64,000 bases of DNA from Pyrus communis. Its lineage: Eukaryota > Streptophyta > Magnoliopsida > Rosales > Rosaceae. The notes beneath the pieces were generated by a model. The model made no database searches. It was given only the letters and a program-made list of their open reading frames with translations, and was not told the DNA's origin. The first letter of the stretch is position 1; each line of letters opens with the position of its first letter. The stretch spans positions 1,179,001-1,243,000 of the forward strand of contig NC_084813.1 of NCBI RefSeq assembly GCF_963583255.1, written 5' to 3'. This document shows, in pieces, positions 11,298 through 23,318 of the stretch. Position numbers and translations under genes: made by a program.

Positions 11298-11810
11298 TAG
11301 GGATGGGCAAATATCTATTGGTTATGGGTAGCTGTGGTTATCAGTCCATATAAATTTGACGGTTACGGTTATGAATAACCGTTTAGATAAATAAAAGGTT
11401 ATGGGTATAACCGTTTATCCGTGAAATTTAAATGGCCGGTCATGGGTATTATCCGCGGTTATAAACGTGTACCCATTTAACTGTTTATTTTAATATTGGT
11501 AAAACTAAAAATATAAAAAAAGTAAAAAATTAGTCTCTAACTAGGTTTAATATCCCGAGATATATTTGGTCATAAAGGGCCATATAATATATATATATAT
11601 ATATATATTTTTTTTTTTTTTAAATTTATGTCTCACTTGAGAGAAAAATATAGTTGATAGAACGAACTAATATTTAATTTATGTGATTAAATGTGCTAAA
11701 GCATTAGAGTGTTCGACAATTTTGTTTTGGAGTCTTTTGGAGTTTTGACCAATTCAAGATAATGATTACCTTGAGCATTTAGAAACATGTTATTATCAGA
11801 TGATGCGTAC
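11298..11810 (+). repeat. hAT left end, first copy
   Basis: This 513-bp segment recurs at 18629-19134 in the same orientation. Both copies begin TA(G/T)GGATG(G/T)GCAAAT, carry the ATAACCGTTTA motifs and a TA microsatellite, and end at GATGATGCGTAC. Confidence 0.8.
11583..11608. repeat. (TA)n microsatellite followed by poly-T
   Basis: A TA dinucleotide run of about 12 units followed by about 14 T, inside the hAT left end. A longer TA run lies at the matching place in the second copy (18920-18951). Confidence 0.85.
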
Positions 11811-13353
11811 TTATATATATATATATATATGTATATGTATATTATTAAAGTTGTTAGAGATTGAAGGGAAACGGGAGCCATGTATTATTTTGTTTATTTT
11901 CTTCACTAGTATCAGATAAGAGAAATGAACGTAGAGATGGACAAATGAGGAAAACATGATTATTACTTTCTGTTTTTCATCTTTCTGTACTACCCATACG
12001 ATACAAGCATACGTCTCTTTTAATGCATGTAAAAGGCTTACACACCAAAACAATAAAAACCAAACTTCTACTATTTAAGCAATATAATTTTGACTTCTAT
12101 TCTTCCACTTTCCACCCTTAGCCATATGTGGTTGTTTTCTTTATGTGGGCACATCAATTTCACAACAGAAATCATTACTTAAGTAATTATAGTCTCAATA
12201 ACTACTAATGTTAGTGAGAAACAATTCAAGAATTAATTACAAAAAACAAAAAGGCACAACTTTGTATTACTTGTAAAGCAAGTAACCCCATTATTTTTCT
12301 TAAAAAATGCATAAGGTACGGAGAAATATCATCACAGTAATTCCCAAGCCTATCTTTTCTCTTTATGTAGCTGCACCCCTTTTTCTCTCATTCGGTTAAA
12401 TTTAGGCCACAACGCATTGTTAAACACACTCCTGACATTGAGCTAAGGAACTGAATACTTGTTTTCTACAAAGTCGTTCACAATATTCATCAAGCAATCC
12501 AGGTAATCTATAAAACATGGTTTCAATTTTGATATTTTTTCAGCAATGATTGCATGAAACATTCACCATGAAGTATGAACAATAATTTTACTTTTTTTTT
12601 TTTCCTTTCAAATTATAGATTCAGCTTAAATTTGTTGTTCTTATAATTGTGGTAAATTGAATATGCGTGAATAAGAGAAGGGAAAAAAAAGGGATTTTTC
12701 AAACCCTACAAGCATATGAGCCGCAGCCTGAAGCCGCACTGCCTGAGCCACCAAGTCGTTCCTGCTCCAAAACTCTAAGGTCCAAAACAAAGCCATTTTG
12801 CATCACCTTTCTTACGAACATGGGCTACCTGGAGTCGACTCGCAACCTAATTGGGTATATGCACCAAACCGTTCCACTTGTGTTTTTTTTTGTCTGTTGG
12901 GCCTTGTTTTATTTTTGGCTCGCATGAAATAACAAGCCCATGGGTTATGCTTTGTTTTTCACTTTTCCTTCTTAGCCCAATAATTGGGTATATAATCTGT
13001 TAACCCATTTACTTCTTCTTTGTTGCCCAGCAACCCAACAACCACTCTTTTGGGCCCGCAAGCCACGACAACCCTATATTTTGGGTCATCACTCATTTTT
13101 TTCACACATAAGTCCCGAAGCTATTCCCGTTCACTATATATGTATATTGTGCTTGTTTGCAATTATCATGAATTTAGAGTTCGTACTTAAACTCGAACTT
13201 GAAGTTTTGAAAATAAGTGCTATAGAAATTCGAAGTTTCATAAAACAATATGCTCGTAAAAATCCGGAGTTCTTGTAGATGATTTGTTAGGATTACATGT
13301 AGATGATGGTTTTAAAAACAACTATAAATTTTAGTTTGTCCAAATTACTTTAT
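11811..13353. other. Interior of the hAT element, no gene seen
   Basis: AT-rich with a second TA run (11812-11830). At 12655-13080 GC content rises, but the 86-codon frame there (12667-12927) has no recognisable domain. No transposase signature was found. Confidence 0.4.
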
Positions 13354-16300
13354 TGACACACACCGACCCAGAAAGTCCACTTGGACCCTAAATTGAGCTG
13401 TGCTGGCCGACACCTGGAAGGTTACGAAGCCATAAAATGTGATAGTGTATAAAAAGTGAATGAATTTGAATCTAAAAGTGTCTAAATACCAGAGTGCGCT
13501 ACGAGTGGGAGCGAACCCATTTCACACGCGATGTCAGAGCATAAGTAAGGTACAGTAGTGTGGGTAAGAATCATACCCTCAAAAATATCCAAGAATACTA
13601 ATATTCGCCACAAATTCTTGTCGATACAAACTTAGCAGTTAAAACCTGGAAGGCACCAAATAGAAGGTGTGAGTAAGCAATAAAACCAAGCTTCCCAAAG
13701 TTACTACCTCTCAAAAAGTAATGCCCCTAAATGTAAAACCCGTATCGTTTTCCATAAGACAGTACAACATATATACATTTATCCAAACCATACTCAGAAA
13801 TCACCAAAACCACGGTTTGCCATCGACTCCACCATACATTAATAAGTAGGCCAAATGAGCTAAATCAATACAAAGTGATATATCAGTCAGAGTCATCTAA
13901 AATGACTTGTACATCTTATCCATATCTCATCAATCATGGCTAGCATATAAGTCGGAGTCACCTATAGTGACCTGTACGACTTATCCATATCTCATCAATC
14001 ATGGCTAGCATATAAGTCGGAGTCACCTATAGTGACCTGTACGACTTATCCATATCTCATCAATCCTGGCTAGCCAATAGCTCAATAAGTATACCTGCAC
14101 ACGAGTCGGAACCACCTAAAATGGTCTATACGACAGGACTGGGTATAAATAAATACGCTCAAGTACTACGATCACGTGAAGATTGGGCGAATAATCGCGG
14201 GTCACCTACGAGTCGGAACCACCTAAAGTGGTCTGTACGACAGGACTGTGCACCTACCTTGAATCCAAGGTGAGCATAAGGTGCGGGAGGTGAACATCAC
14301 GTTAAGGACTATGCCCTGGCCACGGACGGGAGCACTAACACCGGGGTGCAGATTTATGAGCTCTCAATGCATTTCAATATAACATGTGCAACTCATGGCA
14401 ACCAGTACGACAGTATCGAAATTGCCTAACTCATAACTGTAGTCATGCTATAACGCAATCGATTCAACTATTCCCATAAACTCACTTGAACTTACCTGGG
14501 TGTCCTGAGTTCACCTTTGCACTTGAAAGCATTCCCAATAATTATATGCAAGTAATATACATATGGATATATCATGATGCAATCTACTACTTAACCATGT
14601 CGTAGCATTTTCAATTATAAACAATATGGTGTGAAGTGTACAATCAGTAACGCCCTACTCCCAAACTACTTATTTTCAGGGATAATTATCCATGACAACC
14701 CAATTAACTCTAATTTAACTAACTAATTCACAAAACTAAAACTTGCCTTTACAAATTTCCTTCGCATTACTCAATTTTCCAAGCAAGGCTTTTGTCTCAA
14801 ATATTTTATGGTTGCATCTAACGTCTCGTTAGACTGCCTACGTACCCTAGACAGGGATTAAGCCATTCATAGTTCATATAGTACTTCAAACATTCACAAT
14901 AAATATGTATGAAAGTAATATGCCTAATCAATTTAAAAGTGTCGATAGAACTCTCAATAATATGTACGATAAAAAGGAAAAGATGCACTCACCTAGAGTC
15001 CACGCTATGATTCTCTAGCGCACGCATTGAGGCGTCCTGAATGATTGGTCCCTGTGACCAATTATCAAATCACATCTCATAACTCTTATCCGTAGAATAT
15101 GTAATTCACATAAAACACAACCTCAACGACATTCTAAAATAGTTTGATACCCATTGACCACAAGTCAACCGTCGATCTTTGATCGACGGTAGGGTTTACA
15201 ACCCTGTATAACTTGACCCGGAAGATCCGCATATCAGATTTCCAATCCGCAACTCCCAACGATCCACAATATGTTTCTAGAATAACATATTAAAATTTCA
15301 TTACGATCCAACGGTCAGTCTCCGCCAATTGCCTAAAACAAGTGGCCGTGAAAATTTATTTTACTAACTTACAAATCCAATTCAGGAAGATCCGTAAGTC
15401 GGATTCCCGATCCGTAAATTCCTATAATCTTTAACTATTACGTATTATAATGTATCCAATTTTGGTGATGATCCAACAGTCGGATCATCGATTCACATTT
15501 TATCAAGTAACGTATCGTAACGAATTTAGGTTCCAACTATCAACCTATGTCATTCAAATGACAAAACTGAATTCAAGACATTTGACATAGCCTAAAAATA
15601 GCATTGGCAGCCCACTGGCCACGCGCCGCCGCACGCGCCGCCGCGGGTGGCGGTCGGCCGCCCCGACTCGCCGGAAAATTCAACTATTTCCAAAACTTCT
15701 CAAACTTCACAGAAATGAAGATCTCAGTGAGTGGAGCAACTTTCATACCTTCCACGAAGTCCAAAAGTGGACGGAAGATGATCAATTTTGTCCACGAAGC
15801 CGACGGGTGCCTAAAACTTCCCGACATCGATTCGTCGTCTACGGTGGTCCAACGGGGTCAAGGTTGGTTGGGTTTTGCTCCTGGGATGATGGGCTACAAA
15901 GCCCAAGTGGTGGAATTGGCCATTGCTTTGCCGATTTGCCGGAAAATCGAGAAGGGTGGCCGGAGCACCATTGATTTTCGTCAACTTTCGTGGCCTCAAA
16001 CTGCCTCATACCATGGTTAATCAAGGTGGTTCTTGGGTGGGTTTTGTAGAGGGGAATGAGAGCTTCAAGATGGTGGTGGTGGCATCGAAAAACTTCACCG
16101 GAGTTGGCCGGAATCGGCCTTGGAAAGTGGGTGGTCGCGAGTGGGAAAAACCCACGGGAAAGCTGGGATTTTTTTTTTCTTTCTTTTTTCTGATTGGGCT
16201 TCACCTTAAATAACCAATTTCTGATTGGGGATTTAATTTAATCAACACTAAACCTTGAATAACCAATTTCGAACGTCCGTAACTATACCGTTATAATCCG

Positions 16301-16487
16301 GACTCGCAAACGGCTTTCGCCTATGCGTTCACATCCACGAGTATTACGAGAATATGTTAAAAGAATAAGTCATACGTCTCTCTAGACGATGGTTAACAGA
16401 AGTCAAAATCCTTGCCTCTAGGGCAATTTCGTAAATTCAAGCTTTTTAAATAAAATAAAAACGTAAAATTTGGAACGGGTTGTCACA
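13354..16487 (-). mobile_element. Solo LTR, minus orientation (about 3.13 kb)
   Basis: Read on the minus strand it begins TGTGACAACCCGTTCC (at 16487) and ends GGTCGGTGTGTGTCA (at 13354), the TG...CA ends of an LTR. TTAT borders both sides (13350-13353 and 16488-16491), a short target duplication. No internal retrotransposon coding region adjoins it. It shares blocks with the plus-strand LTR at 19328-21560: the TGTGACA(A/T)CCCGT start, a TCGTACAGACCAC/CCGACTCG region, a GTTCACCTCCCGCAC region and the CTCCCG...AACACCGG(G)G region. It is therefore the same broad family, most likely Ty3/Gypsy. Open frames at 15604-16213 arise from the GC-rich LTR and are not genes. Confidence 0.8.
13886..14080. 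repeat. Three tandem 65-bp units inside the LTR
   Basis: Units start at 13886, 13951 and 14016 with GTC(A/G)GAGTCA and end near GGCTAGC(A)TATAA. The last two units are nearly identical, so the amplification is recent relative to the LTR. The unit contains a small inverted motif (GTCACCTATAGTGAC). Confidence 0.9.
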
Positions 16488-16647
16488 TTATTGTCCATAA
16501 TTTTATTTTGTGATAGAAGACAAAAATGTTTTTATCACCCTCTTATAGTTGACAAAAAGAGTTTCATTAATATGTGGTTTAAATTAACTTCTTCCTTACA
16601 AATCGGTTATGTGTAAATAAACTAACTTGAAATAGGTCCAATTTTAT

Positions 16648-16846
16648 GGAAAGAGATCCTCTCCGGATCCCTTCCACCAAATCCACCTAATCAATCAATA
16701 CAGGCCCTTGAAATTTGATCCAACAACTACAAATAAGGGTCCCCTTTAAAATTTATAACTACTTTAGCCGTTGGACTAAATTTCAAGGGTCCGAAATACG
16801 TGATTAGATGGATTTGGTGGAAGAGATCCGGAAATGATCCCTTTCC
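16648..16846. mobile_element. Mutator-type MITE, family C (199 bp)
   Basis: Ends GGAAAGAGATCCTCTCCGG and the inverse of CCGGAAATGATCCCTTTCC. CAATTTTAT flanks both sides (16639-16647 and 16847-16855), a perfect 9-bp target duplication. A second inner inverted pair surrounds the centre (CTTGAAATTTGATCCAAC / GTTGGACTAAATTTCAAG). No coding capacity. Confidence 0.88.
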
Positions 16847-16855
16847 CAATTTTAT

Positions 16856-18459
16856 GGCCTAACAATTAGATTAGTCCAATTTTTAGTTATTTTTTTATTT
16901 AGGTCCACGAATAGGACTTCATGTGGCACTAGTTTTTGTTGTTAGGTTGATACTTTGCATTGTGATTACTATTCTACTCTACTATATCTATTCAATGGAA
17001 AAATAAAAAAAAATAAAAAAAAATAAAAAATGATACGATCGGTACTTTGATAGCGATTTGTTAGAGCATATTCGCTATAAAGATAGCGACTAGTTATCTA
17101 AAAAGTCGCTATCTTAATACCGATCCATTCCTTTTCATTTATTTTTCAGTTTTTTATTTTGTTAATATTTTTTTTATTTCTCTTACCATAACAACAAACT
17201 ATCATATTCTTGTTTTTCAAAATATATTTTATTCGTGCAAAATATATTATAATTCATTTTTAAACACTTGTAATCAATGATTTAAAACCTAAATTTAAAG
17301 ATATTTTCCTATTTTCTCACTTTAAGAATCAATAAAAAATAGTTTCATGACCTAATAATCGGTATGATTATATCCAAAGGTTTTGCAATATTTTCCTTAA
17401 CTCCAACGCAAAATATTTCTTAAAACTAAATTTTTTTTCACAAAAAACTGTGTGCTATAAGCCAAAGTTAGAGTCATTCTATTTGCACCACATATTTCCT
17501 AAAATTAATGTAGGACATTTCCAAAATTTCGGACACCTATAAATCTCTTGAGGGGCCTCGCTATTAGTTATATTATTTTTCTATTTTTTTTTCAACTCAG
17601 GTACCCTATTAGTCGGCATAAACCCAAATTTCAGTTGATCTTTTACAATCTAAACTACCTATCATATAAGTATTTTTATAGTCTAAACTACATGTCAGAT
17701 AAGTACTTGTAAAAGCTAAACTACCTATCATATTATAATATTAGTCGGCATAACCTTAGATTTCAACTGATATTTTATAATCTAAACTACCTATTATATA
17801 AGTACTTTTACAGTCTGAACTACCTACCATATAAGTACTTGTACAAACTAAACTACCTATCATATTGTAACTACCTATCATGGTGGAATAAGTAATTTTA
17901 CATGATTCTATCGGTAAGATGTAGTCCTCCATCTTGGTAATGTTAAAAGCCCCCGAAGCTAACACAATTAATGTCAAAAGCCTCTTGAGCAATTACTTAC
18001 CTAAGACAATCAATTTATAATACTCACAAATCATGTAACAAATAACAACAAAAATGAAGCTTACTATTGTGAACGACTCAACGAAAACATGTAAAATTAC
18101 TTGTAGTTCTCATAGCTTCATGCGAATTCAAATTCAAATTTGGACACTAATCTGCAGGAATTGCGAGGAAAATTCAAAACAGGAGTCAGATAGAGTTTTT
18201 GATGAAAAGACTAGATTTTATGAGTATTTTTTTTTTAATACAACGATATATTTTGCACTAAAAAAGATGAGATTTTTTTTTATGAAATGATGAGATTTGA
18301 TGTGTAACTTAAAGTTCCATGTTAATTCTGGAAGAGTCATGATAAAACATTCAACGACAGTTGGTGCAATTTTGTTTTCAAATTATGGACACTTTAATTG
18401 CTCTACTTATTAGACCCTACCTATGGATGTGCAATACATTAAACCCATATCAAAACATG
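16856..18459. other. hAT interior: small hairpin and degenerate repeats, no gene
   Basis: A foldback at about 17037-17127 pairs CGGTACTTTGATAGCG with CGCTATCTTAATACCG. At about 17590-17890 the phrase AAACTACCTATCATATAAGTA recurs imperfectly five or more times. Short frames only. Confidence 0.5.
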
Positions 18460-18628
18460 CGGATCAGGATCCTTTCCTGAGCAAAGGGTGAGGATCCTCC
18501 TGACCAAGGCCATCGGGCTATTGAAATTTTATCCAACGGCTACAAACAGGGGGTCACTCTAAAATTTATAATAATTGTAGCCGTTGGATAAAATTTCAAC
18601 GGCCCAATGGGCTTGGTTAGATCCTCAT
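18460..18628. mobile_element. MITE related to family C, right end abutting the second hAT end
   Basis: Shares the inner inverted pair of family C (TTGAAATTTTATCCAACGGCT / AGCCGTTGGATAAAATTTCAA) and GATCCT-rich ends. The right end runs directly into the second hAT left end. No clear target duplication. Confidence 0.6.
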
Positions 18629-18915
18629 TATGGATGTGCAAATACCCATTGGTTATGGGTAATCATGGTTATCCGCCCATTTAAATTTGACGGTTACGGT
18701 TATGGGTAACCGTTTAGATAAATAAATTGTTATGGGTATAACCGTTTACCCGTGAAATTTAAATGGACGGTTATGGGTATTACCCGCGGTTATAAACAGG
18801 GTACAAACAGGTACCCATTTAACAGTTTATTTTAATATATGTAAAACTAAAAAAAAAAAAAAAGTTTCTAACTAAGTTTAGTATCCCAAGATATATTTAG
18901 TTATAAAGGACCATA

Positions 18916-18955
<40 letters not shown>

Positions 18956-19134
18956 GCCTCAATTGAGAGAAAAATATAATTGATAGAACGGGCTAATATT
19001 TAATATATGTGATTGAATGTGCTAAAGCATTAGTGTTTGACAGTTTTGTTTTGAAGTCTTTTGGAGCTTTGACCAATTCAAGATAATGATTACCTTGAGC
19101 ATTTAGAAACATGTTATTATTAGATGATGCGTAC
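18629..19134 (+). repeat. hAT left end, second copy
   Basis: Direct repeat of 11298-11810 with changes in the terminal bases (TATGGATGTGCAA instead of TAGGGATGGGCAA). The octamer before it (18621-18628) does not match CTCATGAG, so it is not the outer boundary of the insertion. Confidence 0.8.
18920..18951. repeat. (TA)16 microsatellite
   Basis: Uninterrupted TA run in the second hAT left end. Confidence 0.9.
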
Positions 19135-19327
19135 CTACATATATTTAATTGGCCTCGAGTTTTCAATAAATATTTGACCCCAAAATTAGAAATCGATTAA
19201 ATGGCTTGGATCGATGAACATATGTTTCTAAATAAAAATCCAAATATTTATCGAATTAGCAGATTGATGCGTACTTATGTATGTATGTATGTAGGTAAGT
19301 ATACAAGAATATTAATTAACCTACAAC

Positions 19328-21560
19328 TGTGACATCCCGTCCCGAAAATATCGGAAACGTGCTTAGGAAATGACCCTTTTACCCCTAGTTGGTTTTCGTA
19401 TTATTGTTTTTGGTTACTTTGTGTGGTGTTGGCAAGCTTAGAGCCACACACACACACTGCCTCTCTCTGTCTCTCTCCCTCTCTCTCTCTCTCTGTGGGT
19501 TCCCCGAGCTCAATTCCTTCCTCTTCTCTCTGTAACGTACGGACAACACACAAAAGCACCCAAATCTTAGTAGATCGTGGAAACCAAAGACACCATTCAA
19601 CTCGTGAGGTCGAGGCGAGCACAACCATACCATTTTCAGGTGAGGAATACTTCGTTTTCACGTCGATTCAACAATGGCCGAATTGAGTACTGTTCATGCA
19701 AAAATTATACATTGAGTTTTTGGACTTTTGGAGCTTGTAGATGTGTTGGTGAGGTTCCCAGGAGCGTCGGAGTAGCTCGTTGGACGAATTTGGACGTCGG
19801 GAAGGCCTGGTTCGAAGTTGGCCGAGCTTGGAGTTTTTGGACAGGTATAATCTTTTAGTTTTAGCCCTTAAAACTTGTTGGGACATGTTCTACTAGTCTA
19901 GGGCTTTCATTTGGTCCAAGAATCACGAAAAACGGATGAAAAATGAGCGAGAAAACCCAAGTTGCAGGTTTTCCCAGTTTCCGGCGCCGGCGACGTCGCC
20001 GGCGATCGAATGAAGAAGGCGACGGAATATTCCGTCAATTCTGACGGAATATTCCTAACGCCGTTAACGGATCCGGTTAGTTTTAACGGAATATTTCGTC
20101 AGTTTAACGGAATATTCCTGACGGAGTTTGTTGACACCGTCAGTGTGCCTGGCACGTGGCCGCGCGTGGGGGGCGCGTAGGTCCGTGCCTGTGCTGGCGC
20201 GTGGGGGCGCGTGTGGGGTCCAAAAATTATTTTAAAAATATGGTTGTGATCCTGAGGTTGTGTAGAGCACGTTGGTATATTCATTTGTCCATTTTGAGCA
20301 ATGTATGAGAAATTATTACGAGAAACGGGTTATGTACTTTAAAGTTAACGTTTTTATAGTTGTTTCGCATCTAGGTGACACGTACCCAGAGGACGAGCGT
20401 GCACACGCGAGACAGGGGGGCTACGACCCTTCTACATACCAGTGAGTGGGCTTTTGTCTTCCGTATATACCTATATACATTTATATTCCTAGAAATGGAT
20501 TAAAAAGGGTTATTTGTTTTATGCCATGCACCATATTATTATCGTTTATGCATCATTGCATGCTTTATTAGTGGCATACATATACATATGCATATTGGGT
20601 GCTGTGGACGCGCAGGTAAGTGCCAGGTAAGTGACATTCACGTTTATGTTTCAGTAGTGGTTTGAGATGCCTAGAGAGCTCATAACCTGCACCCCCGGTG
20701 TTAGTGCTCCCGCCCAGAGTAGGGCACAGTCCTTCACGTGATGTTCACCTCCCGCACCACACGCTCAGCTTGGATCCAAGTTAGGTGCATAGGCCTGTCG
20801 TACAGACCACATTAGGTGGTTCCGACTCGTAGGTGACCCGCGATTAGTCGCACAGTCTTCACGTGATCGTAGCACTAGAGCGTATATATATATGTTACAC
20901 CCAGGCCTGTCGCACAGACCACCTTGAGTGGTTCCGACTCGTGGGCAGGTTCAGTTTTAGAGTTGAGATTTGAGCTCTAGATGCAGCCGTACAGGTCACG
21001 TTAGGTGACTCCGGCTGTCAGATGTTATGATGTTGATATGATTTATACCTGGGCACTTACATTCATATTGAGGCTTTGGCATGGCATATCTTGAGCATGA
21101 TTGGCATACCCTTGAGCATGTTTGGCATGTTTATACATACGTACATATGTTTATTTTCTGGGAAGTATACAGGTTTTACGGCGAGGGGTTAGATTGTATT
21201 TTGCTAAATGGTTTTCAAAGAGCTTTGTTTTTGCCCACTCACGCTTTTGTTTTGCGCCCCTCCAGGTTCTAGTTGCTTAGCCGTTGCGGTGGTTTCCTTT
21301 GAGGGCTCTCCGGCGTTCTGACAGACACTCCCTATTGTAGGGTCGCCTTCGGGCGTACTACTGTTGTCGTTTTTGTTTGGACTGCTTTAGACCTGCTCTG
21401 AATTTGTATCTCACTTACTAGCACTTATGTTAGTACCTTGTATGCTAGTTTTAATTATTCGTACTTTTATATTACTACTTTACTAGCTTCCGCACGTGCA
21501 CATGGCTACGTCACCCTTGAGTGACGGCCAGCACGCTCCGATCTCGGTCGGGGTGTGTCA
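19328..21560 (+). mobile_element. Solo LTR, plus orientation (2,233 bp)
   Basis: Starts TGTGACATCCCGTCCCG and ends GTCGGGGTGTGTCA. ACAAC flanks both sides (19323-19327 and 21561-21565), a perfect 5-bp target duplication. No gag-pol or second LTR is present, so this is the product of LTR-LTR recombination. The left part holds CA and CT microsatellites (19446-19496). The middle holds GC-rich palindromes and repeated GACGGAATATTCC motifs (20021-20125). The right part holds repeated CGTACAGACCAC/TTCCGACTCG blocks, also present in the minus-strand LTR. Confidence 0.92.
19446..19496. repeat. CA and CT microsatellites in the LTR
   Basis: (CA)6 followed by an interrupted CT run of about 40 bp near the LTR left end. 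In a transcribed LTR this would lie in or near the U3/R promoter region. Confidence 0.8.
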
Positions 21561-21974
21561 ACAACCATGCATGATTCTTGTAATAGATTGACCATTAAAT
21601 AATTGAGAAACATCGCACATATTCATAAATAATATTGCCGTTAATATAAAAATACATGTTAAATGTACTTATAACGGTATTTAATAGTTAGAAAAAAGAA
21701 AATTATGACAAATTTCTTTTTAATTTTCAAGTTGTTAAAAAAAAAAAGGTAGATGGGTTAAAAAAAAAAATGTAAACAGGTTCGTGGTTATGGGTAAATG
21801 GGTATGTGGTTATGAGTATGGTTAACCATTTATAAACGGTTATGGGTATGGGTATACCCGTTTATGTTAATACCCAACGGGTAAACAATTATGTAGGTAA
21901 AAGCTTAAACGGTTATGGGTAAATAACCGCGGTTACCTGCCCGCTATAAACCGTTGCCCATCCCTACTCATGAG

Positions 21975-22440
21975 TCCAAATGCTTTTGATAAGCAATGTG
22001 TCACGAACCCAAACTTTTCTTTTCGATTTGTTTGTTTGATGCATTTTGTAGTAGTATGATAAGCCAATGTAAGGAATTTCGCACAAGGTTAAAAAAATAT
22101 TGGTATTTCTTTAACCAATAAAAGAAAAAGACGAGTTAGACCTTGTCACACCGTCAGTGGTGAGCTGAGGATTTTGTTTATATGGGGGCTTTAATCTGAT
22201 AAATCTTTTGTTATTTACTAAAGATCTATCAGAATAATCCGGTTTCGGAATCAATTAAATATACAAACTTTGGTCCAGAGATGTGTCTTCAATTTTGAGA
22301 TAGTTTCTCCACTTTTTCTTTGCTCATTAAAGAAAGTACAAAGACATACTAGTTAGTAGCATATTACTGGTGTCATACTTGGCCTTTACTTTATGTCTAC
22401 ACATTTGGAACATACACAACTAATACCAATTTAATTTGTA
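21975..22440. other. Intergenic, no gene seen
   Basis: Short stretch between the hAT element and the LINE remnant, presumably the continuation of the DNA left of 11290. No feature recognised. Confidence 0.4.
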
Positions 22441-23318
22441 ATGTATTCCCACCTACCTGATAAGGAGAGACTACTATCTGTTATAGCCTTCACTTGCTGG
22501 CATATTTGGAAGGCGCGCTGTAATCATATCTTCAATGACAAAGCCATCACACCTGCTCAGGTTATTCACTCCATTTCTTACACATATGATGCCTTCTGGG
22601 AGGCTAATCACCCATGCCCTTCACCCTCTCCGCCACCTCCGAACTCCCATCTGCTAGTCTCTCATTGGTGTCCCCCTAATGAGTCTTTTCTGAAGATCAA
22701 CGTCGATGCCAGCTGGCTACCCCGCAGAGGGTAGGGGATGTTCTGCCACGGTGGTGCGCGATCATGGGGGGCGCGTTGTGGCGGCCAGGAAGTTATCACA
22801 TCTTGGCACGAAGGGTGGTGGTTGCTGAAGCGATGGCATTGCTCCATGGCTGCGAGTTGGCTGCTGAACTAGGCTATCGGAGGGTCACTTTTGAATCTGA
22901 CTCCTCGGAGATTATTTCATCCCTGCAAAGTGATGTAGCCAATGGTAGTTGGTACGTGTACCCAATATTGGTGAAAATCAAGAGATTGGGAAACTTTTTC
23001 CAGGACTGTTGCTGGTCTTGATGAAGAATAGAGGGATGTGTGAGAACACTTGGGTCAAGCGACCCCCATCTTCACTAATCCACATTCTCAACAAGGATGG
23101 TCTTCCTTGTCCTCCGTAATGGTTTTTGGTAATGGGAGTGTTAGGGGTGACGTCCTTGCTTTAGGGGCAGCGTCCTAGTCTTTGATTCCCTTTTCACCGC
23201 CCTTTCTTGTATGTATTTGCATTACGCTTGCCCTTTTCGTGGGCTTTTTTTGTATCATTGACATTTGCCTTGGTTATGAAAATTTCCAATTCACCCAAAA
23301 AAGAAAAAAAAAAAAAAG
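22441..23318 (+). pseudogene. 5'-truncated LINE: RNase H-like domain with frameshifts, 3' UTR and poly-A
   Basis: The first frame (22441-22734) contains CWHIWKARCNHIFNDK, then WCPPNESFLKINVDASW, the start of the reverse-transcriptase-like RNase H domain of plant LINEs. Reading continues in another frame as CSATVVRDHGGRVVAARKLS, then shifts again to VVVAEAMALLHGCELAAE with FESDSSEIISSL (Asp in the ESDS motif). The typical C-terminal NKDGLPCP is present near 23090-23115. At least two frameshifts make it non-functional. It ends with a poly-A tract (23300-23318), the mark of target-primed insertion. Read-through upstream is absent, so the element is 5' truncated. Confidence 0.85.

Larger units (their letters stand above)
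11298..21966. mobile_element. hAT-type transposon with 8-bp target duplication, enlarged by nested insertions (10.7 kb)
   Basis: The left end TAGGGATGGGCAA is the exact inverse of the right end TTGCCCATCCCTA, a 13-bp perfect terminal repeat. CTCATGAG flanks both sides (11290-11297 and 21967-21974), the 8-bp duplication expected of hAT elements. Subterminal DNA on both sides is packed with GGTTATGGGT/ATAACCGTTT motifs, also typical. No transposase frame is visible, so it is non-autonomous. Its size comes from insertions: a solo LTR at 13354-16487, a MITE at 16648-16846, another MITE and a second left-end copy near 18460-19134, and a solo LTR at 19328-21560. Confidence 0.85.

Noticed and set aside
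13886..14080. CRISPR-like spaced repeats
   Set aside because: The units are contiguous 65-bp tandem copies within a plant LTR. There are no spacers and the genome is eukaryotic.
15604..16213. Frames of 96-138 codons on both strands
   Set aside because: They lie in the GC-rich part of the minus-strand solo LTR, in several overlapping frames, and carry no domain.
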